From the NCBI GenBank assembly GCA_021202575.1, contig JAJQCU010000212.1, forward strand, positions 6,506-12,508: DNA of 6,003 bases. The letters are read 5' to 3'. The DNA is from Lachnospiraceae bacterium (GTDB taxonomy: Bacteria; Bacillota; Clostridia; Lachnospirales; Lachnospiraceae). Below the pieces are notes generated by a model, which searched no databases, was not told where the DNA came from, and saw only the letters and a program-made list of their open reading frames with translations. Below, in pieces: positions 1 through 4,839 of this stretch (position 1 is its first letter; the number at the start of each line of letters is the position of its first letter). The translations under genes and the position numbers were made by a program.

Positions 1-485
1 TGGAACCGGAAGAAACGCAGCCTTTTATTAAGGTCGTGAAAAACCCTGATTATTCTGAGAAAAACCCTGATTATTCTGAGAAAAACACAGGTTTTTCCAC
101 GGAAAAACCCCCTAAAGTAAAGGAAAATAAAGTAAATAAAAGTATAAATACTATGTGCAAGGCTGACGCGCTTGCACTGTTCGAGGAATTATGGATTCTG
201 TATCCTTCGAAAAAGGGCAAGGCCAGGGTTTCGGAGAAAGCAAAACTGCAGCTGTTGAAGATTGGACGCGATGAAATGGTGCGGGCCATTGACCGTTATA
301 AAACAGAGCTATCAAAGGACAGCTGGCGCCATCCCCAGAACGGGAGCACATTTTTCAACTCCGGTTATGTTGATTACCTGGATGCTAATTATGTGCCGGG
401 GCAGCAGCCGAGAGCGAGGAATGATTTCCTGAACCACGAACAAAGCAGCACTGACTATGCAGCATTGGAGAAAATGTTGGAGTAA
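1..485 (+). CDS. Phage replisome organizer / replication initiator, C-terminal part (5' truncated by window)
   Basis: The reading frame is open from the window edge (first full codon at 3), so the gene starts upstream; the GTG at 36 is probably internal. About 160 residues are visible. They begin with a repetitive, charged linker (NPDYSEK twice, then lysine-rich). A compact helical domain follows at about 165-400, with LFEELWILYPSKKGKA and DEMVRAIDRYK, and the tail ends in DYAALEKMLE. This layout, and an end resembling the 'YDYDALEK' tail, are typical of phage replisome organizers and DnaD-like proteins of Firmicutes, which bind the phage origin and recruit helicase. The N-terminal winged-helix part expected in the family is not in view. 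No DnaC-like helicase loader follows; the next gene is ParB-like, 11 nt downstream. The linker DNA carries the repeats described separately. Family assignment is good; the exact subfamily is uncertain. Confidence 0.8.
   Translation, partial: EPEETQPFIKVVKNPDYSEKNPDYSEKNTGFSTEKPPKVKENKVNKSINTMCKADALALFEELWILYPSKKGKARVSEKAKLQLLKIGRDEMVRAIDRYKTELSKDSWRHPQNGSTFFNSGYVDYLDANYVPGQQPRARNDFLNHEQSSTDYAALEKMLE
38..110 (+). repeat. Tandem 21-bp repeats with GAAAAACCC core (iteron-like)
   Basis: Positions 39-59 and 60-80 are exact tandem copies of a 21-bp unit. A degenerate third unit follows at 81-101 (14 of 21 matches by my count). The core GAAAAACCC begins at 38, 59 and 102, with a one-base variant (GAAAAACAC) at 80, so the spacing is 21, 21 and 22 bp, about two helical turns. 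That places all copies on the same face of the DNA, as expected for iterons bound by an initiator. The repeats also encode the NPDYSEK linker repeat, so a purely protein-level duplication is the alternative explanation. Confidence 0.85.
90..109. repeat. Perfect 9-bp inverted repeat
   Basis: GGTTTTTCC at 90-98 and GGAAAAACC at 101-109 are exact reverse complements separated by the two bases AC. The right arm coincides with the last copy of the GAAAAACCC core, so the left arm is an inverted core copy. It sits between the tandem repeats and the AT-rich stretch. It could be part of an initiator binding array or a cruciform in the origin. It lies inside the coding sequence and has no following T-run, so a terminator is unlikely. 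Confidence 0.7.
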
Positions 486-496
486 GGAGAAACAGA

Positions 497-1879
497 ATGC
501 TAACCACAAATTTTACAACAGACAGTGATGTTGAGAGGCTTCGTCCGCACCCGGACAACCCGAGGAAAGACCTGGGTGACCTGACGGAGCTGGCAGAGTC
601 CATCAAGAAAAATGGAGTCATGCAGAACCTGACTGTTATTCCACAGGATGAAAATGGCACAGGATATTATTATACAGTCCTGATTGGTCACAGGAGGCTG
701 GCTGCGGCGAAGCTGGCGGGGTTGAAGCAGGTGCCATGCCGAATAGCAATGGATGTCAGCGAGCAGGAGCAACAGCTGATCATGCTGGAAGAGAATATGC
801 AGCGTAATGACCTGACACCGCTGGAGCAGGCGGAGAGCTTCCAGATGGTCTTAGACCTGGGCAGCACGGTAAATGAAATCGCGGAGAAGACCGGCTTTTC
901 CAAGACCACAGTTTACCACCGCCTGGCAATCGCGAAGCTGGACAGGGAGAAGGTAAAGGCGGCCACCAGCGGGGAAAAGGGCTGGCAGATGGACCTCAGT
1001 GATTTCATTGAGCTGGAGAAAGTCAAGGATATTAAAAAGAGAGAGGAATTACTGGATAAAGCATTCAGCCCAAAGGACCTGAGGAGCCGGATCCAAGACG
1101 AAGTAGAGCAGGAAAAGAGGGATAAGGCCCGGGAGGCGATTGAGTTTCAGCTGGAGGCGGCGGGAGTCAGCCGGGCGCCGAAGGGGACAGAAAACCAGAT
1201 ATGGTCAGATAAGTGGGAAAGGGTAGCCAGGTTTGACTTAAACCAGCCAATCCCCGAAAAGATTGACGCTTCCAAGATGGACGGCGCTGTATACGCCTCA
1301 AATACGTGGGTGCTGTTTGTGCTGAAAAAGGCGGAGAAAAAAGAAGCGGAAGTATCTGAGGCGGCAAAGAAGGAGAAGGAAGAAAAGCGCAGGATCAAAG
1401 AGATGAGAAAGCTCATGGATCGGATGACGGAAGACCGGACACGGGCACTCTGGGAAGCCATTGACAGCGGGAAAATCAGCAGGATGAAGCTGGAAGACAT
1501 GGACGACTCCCTCCGCAGGTGCTGTAGGTCACTATACTGCGCCGGGGCAGGCGTAAGTGTAAGGCATGTGAATTCTTTCCTGTCAAAAGCCCTGTGGGAT
1601 GAAGAATACTGGTCCTTAAAAGAAGAGGACAGGGAAATAATAAAAGAGAAAGAGGAAGGCCTGGGGATTTACAAAAAGATGCTGATCTGTGCCAGCGAAG
1701 CGTTAAAAGACAACCAGTCCTCATCAACGCGGCTATGGGGTTACGGCGCGGAATATAACAAGGAAGCCGCTGGCGCACACAGGGAAATGCTTGTGGCACT
1801 GGATATAGCTTTCGGCTTTAAGTATGACGCGGAAGAGATGGCCTTGATCGAAGGCACGCATGAGCTGTATATGAAATAA
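497..1879 (+). CDS. ParB/Spo0J-family DNA-binding protein (orphan, phage type)
   Basis: The 460-aa product has the ParB N-terminal fold in order: box I at about residues 16-45 (HPDNPRKDLGDL), the CTP-binding box II at 60-81 (IGHRRLAAAKLAG, where chromosomal ParB usually has GERR), and box III at 98-112 (EENMQRNDLTPLEQA). A helix-turn-helix follows at about 123-145 (VNEIAEKTGFSKTTVYHRL). Residues from about 180 on are long, charged and helical, with a Lys/Glu-rich coiled-coil-like stretch at about 277-325 and a less familiar C-terminal domain. Known ParB proteins are CTP-dependent DNA clamps that load at a parS site. No ParA ATPase is in view, so its role may be DNA maintenance, gene regulation or replication rather than classic partition. 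The start is set by AGGAGA at 486-491 ahead of the ATG, right behind the initiator gene, so the two are probably co-transcribed. Confidence 0.88.
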   Translation: MLTTNFTTDSDVERLRPHPDNPRKDLGDLTELAESIKKNGVMQNLTVIPQDENGTGYYYTVLIGHRRLAAAKLAGLKQVPCRIAMDVSEQEQQLIMLEENMQRNDLTPLEQAESFQMVLDLGSTVNEIAEKTGFSKTTVYHRLAIAKLDREKVKAATSGEKGWQMDLSDFIELEKVKDIKKREELLDKAFSPKDLRSRIQDEVEQEKRDKAREAIEFQLEAAGVSRAPKGTENQIWSDKWERVARFDLNQPIPEKIDASKMDGAVYASNTWVLFVLKKAEKKEAEVSEAAKKEKEEKRRIKEMRKLMDRMTEDRTRALWEAIDSGKISRMKLEDMDDSLRRCCRSLYCAGAGVSVRHVNSFLSKALWDEEYWSLKEEDREIIKEKEEGLGIYKKMLICASEALKDNQSSSTRLWGYGAEYNKEAAGAHREMLVALDIAFGFKYDAEEMALIEGTHELYMK

Positions 1880-1890
1880 ACTGCGATTTT

Positions 1891-1918
1891 GGCAGCGAAT
1901 TACGGAATGCACGCTGCC
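1891..1918. repeat. Inverted repeat (7-bp arms) just after the parB-like gene
   Basis: GGCAGCG at 1891-1897 pairs perfectly with CGCTGCC at 1912-1918 across a 14-base spacer. No T-run follows, so it is not a convincing intrinsic terminator. It could be an mRNA hairpin between the parB-like gene and the first microprotein, or a short operator. It is short enough to be chance. Confidence 0.4.
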
Positions 1919-1997
1919 GGAAAGCAGCAAAGGAGGGGGCATGATTATTTTTTTCAAATTATTCGCCATCACCGGGATTCTGGTCTGGCTGGTACTG
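1918..1997 (+). repeat. 80-bp direct repeat, copy A (leader plus microprotein start)
   Basis: This segment matches 2449-2528 at 72 of 80 positions by hand alignment, without gaps, offset by 531 bp. It covers the upstream leader, the AGGAGGGGG ribosome binding site and the first 19 codons of the microprotein gene. Similarity ends at the same codon in both copies. It marks a duplication that now brackets an unrelated AT-rich gene. Confidence 0.9.
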
Positions 1998-2039
1998 ACA
2001 GTGATTGGGTTAGTCTTCGGCGACGATGATAAGAGGTAA
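1941..2039 (+). CDS. 32-aa membrane microprotein, copy A
   Basis: A very strong ribosome binding site (AGGAGGGGG at 1931-1939) precedes this ATG. The 32-aa product starts MIIFFKLFAITGILVWLVL and continues to a charged end, GDDDKR. Residues 3-26 form one hydrophobic membrane-spanning segment interrupted only by Lys6; the acidic/basic tail would lie on one side of the membrane. A second copy at 2472 keeps the first 18-19 residues, and most base differences between the copies are silent, so the peptide itself seems to be under selection. Function is unknown. A short hydrophobic helix with a charged tail is shared by several phage and plasmid membrane peptides, including Fst-type toxins, but no antisense RNA or other toxin-antitoxin hallmark is evident. 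Expression as part of the early operon is likely. Confidence 0.75.
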   Translation: MIIFFKLFAITGILVWLVLTVIGLVFGDDDKR

Positions 2040-2068
2040 ATAGATTAGAGACGAAGGAGGGCTGGCAA

Positions 2069-2458
2069 GTGAAAATAAAAGCTGAATGGATTCCAATAGA
2101 TCCGGATAATATCTCAACATTTCCACCGTTAGTTCAAGATATTGTTGCTACGGTTGTTGGGCATAAAGAGACTTTCAACGCAAAAAACATGGAAAAAATA
2201 TCACATAAAGATATCGAGAGAAATTACGTAAATGGAAGTTTCACTAAACAAGGAAAATTCAATATTTGGTGGGATACGGGCCATAGTTACGAGGAATATA
2301 CCTTTGAAAGATATAATAACTATTACTGCAAATCAGCAGATCTCAATAAAAAAACAATCGAAATCCTTGAACTATGGGTTACAGCATGGTGGCCTGTACC
2401 AAATGAGGCATATGGGCCAGATGATGATGAATGCGATGCCTTTCTAAACGGAAAGTAG
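2069..2458 (+). CDS. AT-rich orphan protein of unknown function (129 aa)
   Basis: The start is a GTG preceded at good distance by GAAGGAGG (2053-2060). I do not recognise the 129-aa protein. It is acidic, rich in aromatic residues and probably soluble: no membrane segment, one cysteine in the middle and one near the end. It opens with AEWIPIDPDN and closes with TAWWPVPNEAYGPDDDE. These ends faintly recall the 'W(I)P...' start and 'WMPLPEPP' end of DUF551 proteins, such as those further right in this window, but the similarity is too weak for assignment. Hand count gives 106 G/C in 300 bases (about 35%) across 2101-2400, clearly lower than the neighbouring parB-like gene. It lies between two copies of an 80-bp repeat, and its last two residues and stop codon fall inside the second copy. 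Both features suggest separate acquisition. Confidence 0.8.
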   Translation: MKIKAEWIPIDPDNISTFPPLVQDIVATVVGHKETFNAKNMEKISHKDIERNYVNGSFTKQGKFNIWWDTGHSYEEYTFERYNNYYCKSADLNKKTIEILELWVTAWWPVPNEAYGPDDDECDAFLNGK

Positions 2459-2528
2459 CAAGGGAGGGGGCATGATTATATTTTTCAAATTATTTGCCAT
2501 CACCGGCGTGCTGGTGTGGCTGGTACTG
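2449..2528 (+). repeat. 80-bp direct repeat, copy B
   Basis: This is the partner of 1918-1997. Of eight differences, two lie in the leader and six in the coding part, where four are silent and the other two change one codon from Ile to Val. One leader difference (C to T at 2456) creates the TAG that ends the gene at 2069-2458. Confidence 0.9.
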
Positions 2529-2564
2529 GAAATCAAATGGATCCTTGAAAGAGGTGATGAATAG
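2472..2564 (+). CDS. 30-aa membrane microprotein, copy B
   Basis: This ATG follows GGGAGGGGG (2462-2470), as in copy A. The 30-aa product begins MIIFFKLFAITGVLVWLVLE and differs from copy A in its tail (EIKWILERGDE instead of TVIGLVFGDDDKR). It keeps one hydrophobic segment at about residues 3-19, followed by an amphipathic charged end. Its stop TAG shares one base with the GTG start of the next gene, a sign of translational coupling. The paralogue at 1941 and the conserved leader show that the whole expression unit was duplicated. Function is unknown; a small membrane effector, or a regulator of a larger membrane complex, would fit equally well. Confidence 0.75.
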   Translation: MIIFFKLFAITGVLVWLVLEIKWILERGDE

Positions 2565-2758
2565 TGGGAGGCATGGGAAAGGCGCACCCGTGTATATTTT
2601 CAAAATCCGATAGTATTTGCGCAGCACTGAATCAAAAATACTGTCTGGATGAGGGAAAGTGCAGTTTTTATAAATCCTCAGCTGAATGGGAGATCATAAA
2701 AGAGGTTGACAATGCTTTTTATAAAAAGCATATCACGGTGAGAAGGAAACGTTTTTGA
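2564..2758 (+). CDS. Small Cys-rich phage protein (64 aa)
   Basis: The GTG start overlaps the preceding stop by one base, with AGAGGTG at 2550-2556 as likely ribosome binding site. An ATG three codons later (2573) is the alternative, but GGGAGG sits only one base in front of it. The protein has four cysteines, at residues 10, 19, 27 and 33 (GTG start), ending in the motif KCSFYKS, followed by a basic tail (RRKRF). Cys-spaced peptides ending in 'CxFYK' are frequent in phages and conjugative elements of Clostridia, usually as hypothetical proteins. A small zinc-binding fold is plausible but is inferred only from the cysteines. No function is known to me. Confidence 0.7.
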   Translation: MGGMGKAHPCIFSKSDSICAALNQKYCLDEGKCSFYKSSAEWEIIKEVDNAFYKKHITVRRKRF

Positions 2759-2775
2759 TTTCATGGAGGAATGAC

Positions 2776-2901
2776 ATGGGCTATGTATTATGCTTCGTAG
2801 CGGGGCTGATAATTGGGGCAGTGGTTGGAGTTGCGACTATGGCGCTGTGTGCGGCTGGGAGAGATGACCGGGAAGCGGCGGAAATGGAGAGGAAAGAATG
2901 A
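2776..2901 (+). CDS. DUF3789-like small membrane protein (41 aa)
   Basis: ATGGAGG (2763-2769) precedes the ATG at 2776; a nearer ATG at 2771 is in another frame and closes after nine codons. The product begins MGYVLCFVAGLIIGAVVG and ends with a charged tail, DDREAAEMERKE. Residues 3-26 form a glycine-rich hydrophobic membrane helix. The pattern (a 'GLIIGxxxGVxTMxLC' helix, then an acidic-basic tail, about 40 residues) matches my knowledge of DUF3789, a family of very short phage and mobile-element proteins with no known function. The stop overlaps the methylase-like gene start as ATGA, so the two are translationally coupled. Confidence 0.75.
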   Translation: MGYVLCFVAGLIIGAVVGVATMALCAAGRDDREAAEMERKE

Positions 2902-3455
2902 GGGTGCTTGTAGCCTGTGAAGAATCGCAGGAAGTATGCAAGGCATTTAGGGCGAAAGGGCATGAAGCGTATAGCTGTGATATAGAGCCATGTTCCGGTG
3001 GACATCCAGAATGGCATTTGCAATGTGACGCTACACAGCTTTTAAAAATGCCGTGGGACATGATAATAGCATTTCCACCATGCACGCATTTAGCTGTTTC
3101 TGGAGCGCGATACTTTGAAGAAAAAATAAAAGACGGGAGACAGCAACAGGGTATTGATTTTTTTATGATTTTTGTGAACGCTGATTGTGACCGAATAGCA
3201 ATAGAAAATCCTGTCGGGATAATGTCAACGAAATTCAGAAAACCTGACCAGATCATTCAACCTTGGCAATTTGGACATGGGGAAACGAAGAAAACGTGTT
3301 TATGGCTCAAAAATCTACCGCTCTTGCAACCTACGAATATAGTTGACGGGAGAGAGCAAAGAATTTGGAAAATGTCGCCTGGACCGGAACGGGCGAAAAA
3401 CAGGAGCAAGACTTTCCTGGGGATAGCCAGGGCGATGGCTGAACAATGGGGCTGA
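2898..3455 (+). CDS. DNA cytosine methyltransferase-like protein, short phage form (185 aa)
   Basis: The 185-aa product has motifs in the order seen in C5-cytosine methyltransferases. The SAM-binding start is MRVLVACEESQEV with an acidic residue (D28) at the end of the second strand. The catalytic-loop motif is FPPCTHL with Cys62. The motif VI equivalent is IENPVG (Glu103-Asn104). A conserved block then reads QPWQFGHGETKKTCLW, and the C-terminus is PGPERAKNRSKTFLGIARAMAEQWG by sense (residues about 161-185). This compact family recurs in phages of many Gram-positive hosts. It lacks room for a normal target recognition domain, which full-length enzymes place between motifs VIII and IX, so specificity and even activity are uncertain. 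A partnering restriction gene is not in view, so an orphan modification role that protects phage DNA is the simplest reading. GAGAGG at 2886-2891 serves the ATG. Confidence 0.8.
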   Translation: MRVLVACEESQEVCKAFRAKGHEAYSCDIEPCSGGHPEWHLQCDATQLLKMPWDMIIAFPPCTHLAVSGARYFEEKIKDGRQQQGIDFFMIFVNADCDRIAIENPVGIMSTKFRKPDQIIQPWQFGHGETKKTCLWLKNLPLLQPTNIVDGREQRIWKMSPGPERAKNRSKTFLGIARAMAEQWG

Positions 3456-3469
3456 CACTATAAAAGCAA

Positions 3470-3489
3470 AGGAGGACGCAAAATGAAAT
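3470..3489 (+). repeat. Repeated leader (ribosome binding site plus start), copy 1
   Basis: AGGAGGACGCAAAATGAAAT here matches 3766-3785 at 19 of 20 positions, covering the ribosome binding site, spacer, ATG and second codon. The genes that follow are unrelated beyond this point. It may be a recombination seam or simply convergent use of a good initiation region. Confidence 0.55.
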
Positions 3490-3767
3490 GCCCGTACAGA
3501 AACTTTGAAGACTGTTTGGTAGAAAAGTGCCCATCATGCGAGTATGAAACGGTCATGCGCAATAGGCTTGTCGGGCGGTATGCTGATAACATCGAAAACG
3601 GACTAAGGCGCGGAACGTGTTGGTATGAGAAACAGGAAGAATATAAATTCAAGTCGTGTAAACTGGTTGAAAACAATGTTCAGCCAATGCCACAAACTGT
3701 AATCAATAACGAGACTACGGTCAAGCCACAAACGAATGTAACTGTTGTAAAGCGTGGGATATTTTAG
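3483..3767 (+). CDS. Cys-rich phage protein of unknown function (94 aa)
   Basis: GGAGG at 3471-3475 fixes the ATG. The N-terminal 20 residues contain Cys3, Cys11, Cys16 and Cys19 (CPYRNFEDC, then CPSCEYE), a likely small zinc site. Two more cysteines lie at 46 and 59. The C-terminal third (from about NNVQPMP) is low-complexity, Thr/Asn/Val-rich, and ends VVKRGIF. It looks like a soluble accessory protein with a flexible tail. I recall similar hypothetical proteins from Clostridia phages but know no function. The stop codon TAG overlaps the next gene's ribosome binding site, so expression of the two is probably linked. Confidence 0.72.
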   Translation: MKCPYRNFEDCLVEKCPSCEYETVMRNRLVGRYADNIENGLRRGTCWYEKQEEYKFKSCKLVENNVQPMPQTVINNETTVKPQTNVTVVKRGIF

Positions 3768-3785
3768 GAGGACGCAGAATGAAAT
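3766..3785 (+). repeat. Repeated leader (ribosome binding site plus start), copy 2
   Basis: This is the partner of 3470-3489, with one difference (A to G in the spacer). The first G of the ribosome binding site is also the last base of the preceding stop codon. Confidence 0.55.
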
Positions 3786-4480
3786 TTAAAGAAATTACTC
3801 CGGGAATGGTAATCCACTGCCCACGTGAGCAGGATGCGAGGACACTGTTGAAACATCTGGAAGATCTGAAATATGATGTGTCAGACGCAGTAAAAATACA
3901 TGCTTATGCCAGATATAAAGAGAAAACGTGTTTTTACATAAATCCAAACATAACTGTGTCGTATGGCGATGATGATTTTTACGCGACAGATAAAAATTTC
4001 AGAGAGCATGAAGGAAATTTAAAAATCACCGAATTTTCCGACCTGATTGAGCATGATGAAAAACCAATCGAAGCCAATGATTTAGCCAATCCAAAAACTG
4101 AGATGTGCGCGGCGGAATTGCTGGAGTGGCTGCGCATGGCATCGGAAAGACAATATCATGAGGTGTTCGGCGTCTACATATGTGAGGCATCTCAAGTAAT
4201 TTACAGCGATTATGAGATTGGCGAAATAATCAATAAAATCACCGCCTACGAAGCCGCAAAGAAAGCGCCGAAGCCTGTGGAGGTTGAGGAGGGATATTGG
4301 TATGAGGTTTTTGAGTCTGTATCCATGGATAAAATAGCCTCTAAAAAAATGTGGGGCTATACATGGGATGAAACCAATCAATTAGCTATAAAAATAGCAA
4401 ACGATTATACAAAGGAGCACGGCTGTGAATGCAGAATGGATATGCAATATATCTGCCGGGTAAAGGAGGACAAGGCATGA
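3779..4480 (+). CDS. Phage protein of unknown function, two-part (233 aa)
   Basis: GGAGG at 3767-3771 serves the ATG. The N-terminal part (residues about 1-95) starts MKFKEITPGMVIHC and ends KITEFSDLIEHDE. That opening and the 'EFSDLI' close recur in short phage proteins that I know only as hypothetical. After a linker, the central part (about 105-165) has AAELLEWLRMASERQYHEVFGVYI and IINKITAYEAAKK, a helical segment also common in such proteins. The C-terminal part (about 170-233) is YWYEVFESVSM to ICRVKEDKA. No catalytic motif, membrane segment or zinc site is visible. The protein may be a fusion of two accessory modules. Its TGA stop overlaps the next ATG (ATGA at 4477-4480). Confidence 0.75.
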   Translation: MKFKEITPGMVIHCPREQDARTLLKHLEDLKYDVSDAVKIHAYARYKEKTCFYINPNITVSYGDDDFYATDKNFREHEGNLKITEFSDLIEHDEKPIEANDLANPKTEMCAAELLEWLRMASERQYHEVFGVYICEASQVIYSDYEIGEIINKITAYEAAKKAPKPVEVEEGYWYEVFESVSMDKIASKKMWGYTWDETNQLAIKIANDYTKEHGCECRMDMQYICRVKEDKA

Positions 4481-4603
4481 GCGAACTGGACAAGTTGGAA
4501 GCCTATCTGAAGGAGCACGGCTATACATACATCCGGAAGCGTCGCGGGATGGTTGACTGCTGCCGATGTGATTGACAGAATCGAGGGGAGAGTGAGGGCA
4601 TGA
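4477..4603 (+). pseudogene. Frame-disrupted remnant of a small phage gene
   Basis: An ATG coupled to the previous stop opens a 32-codon frame, MSELDKLEAYLKEHGYTY and on, which stops at 4573-4575. From about 4544 the next forward frame reads VAGWLTAADVIDRIEGRVRA and stops with the TGA at 4601-4603. That stop overlaps the ATG of the following gene as ATGA, the same junction style used throughout this region, so it was almost certainly the original end. I recall longer phage proteins that start 'ELxxLExYLKEHGYTYxR' and end 'GWLTAxDVIxRIEG', so an out-of-frame internal deletion near 4530-4550 is the likely cause; a single-base shift is the alternative. The 32-aa form may still be translated. GGAGG at 4465-4469 precedes the start. 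The function of the intact family is unknown to me. Confidence 0.65.
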
Positions 4604-4824
4604 GCAAGGCTGTTTTAGTACTGGATGAAATGCCGTCATCATGCGGCATGTGTAAACTGGAGAAAAATAATCGCTGCTGTATTACGGGTAAGGGGATTAA
4701 TACTGTGGTTAGGCCTGTGGATAAATGCCCACTGTGCCACGTGCCAAAGCGATACAACAAACAGGATAGCATACCGGATTATTGCAGAGGATGGAATGAT
4801 GCAATTGATGAGATTGGCGGATAG
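4600..4824 (+). CDS. Small Cys-rich phage protein (74 aa)
   Basis: The start overlaps the remnant's original stop (ATGA); GAGGGGAG at 4583-4590 is a suitable ribosome binding site. The product opens MSKAVLVLDEMPSSCGMCKL and has cysteines at 15, 18, 26, 27, 43, 46 and 62, including CGMC and CPLC. Short proteins with 'AVLVLDMPxSCxxCPL...' followed by a cysteine motif near an Arg-Pro-Asp stretch are common in phages of Clostridia. They look like zinc-ribbon proteins but have no known role. The end, YCRGWNDAIDEIGG, is an added helix. An overlapping frame at 4625-4843 is a shadow, because it lacks the cysteine pattern and a ribosome binding site. Confidence 0.75.
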   Translation: MSKAVLVLDEMPSSCGMCKLEKNNRCCITGKGINTVVRPVDKCPLCHVPKRYNKQDSIPDYCRGWNDAIDEIGG

Positions 4825-4839
4825 AAGGGAGCGGAGAAG

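Larger units (their letters stand above)
38..153. other. Candidate phage replication origin inside the initiator gene
   Basis: The segment combines regularly spaced direct repeats (38-110), an inverted repeat (90-109) and an adjacent AT-rich stretch (111-150, only 7 G/C of 40 by hand count) that could serve as a DNA unwinding element. Several phages, including lambda within gene O, carry their origin as iterons inside the linker-coding part of the initiator gene, next to an AT-rich region. The arrangement here matches that plan. Origin function is inferred from layout only. Confidence 0.55.

Noticed and set aside
38..110. CRISPR-like array from the 21-bp tandem repeats
   Set aside because: The units are directly adjacent without spacers and lie in a coding frame.
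1147..1500. 117-aa open frame on the minus strand
   Set aside because: It is antisense to the parB-like gene, Ser/Phe-rich as expected from the complement of Lys/Glu-rich codons, and lacks a ribosome binding site or domain.
1891..1918. Intrinsic terminator after the parB-like gene
   Set aside because: The 7-bp stem has a 14-base loop and no T-run follows; genes continue closely on the same strand.
2232..2447. 71-aa plus-strand frame inside the AT-rich orphan gene
   Set aside because: It lacks a ribosome binding site and lies wholly within the 129-aa frame, which has a good one.
4412..4522. 13-bp direct repeat AAGGAGCACGGCT at 4412 and 4510 as a possible deletion scar or frame-related repeat
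   Set aside because: Both copies encode KEHG in the same style of helix and the match stops at once on both sides; chance or codon preference explains it.
4530..4575. Programmed ribosomal frameshift joining the two parts of the 4477-4603 remnant
   Set aside because: No slippery heptamer or clear downstream structure is visible; a deletion or indel is simpler.
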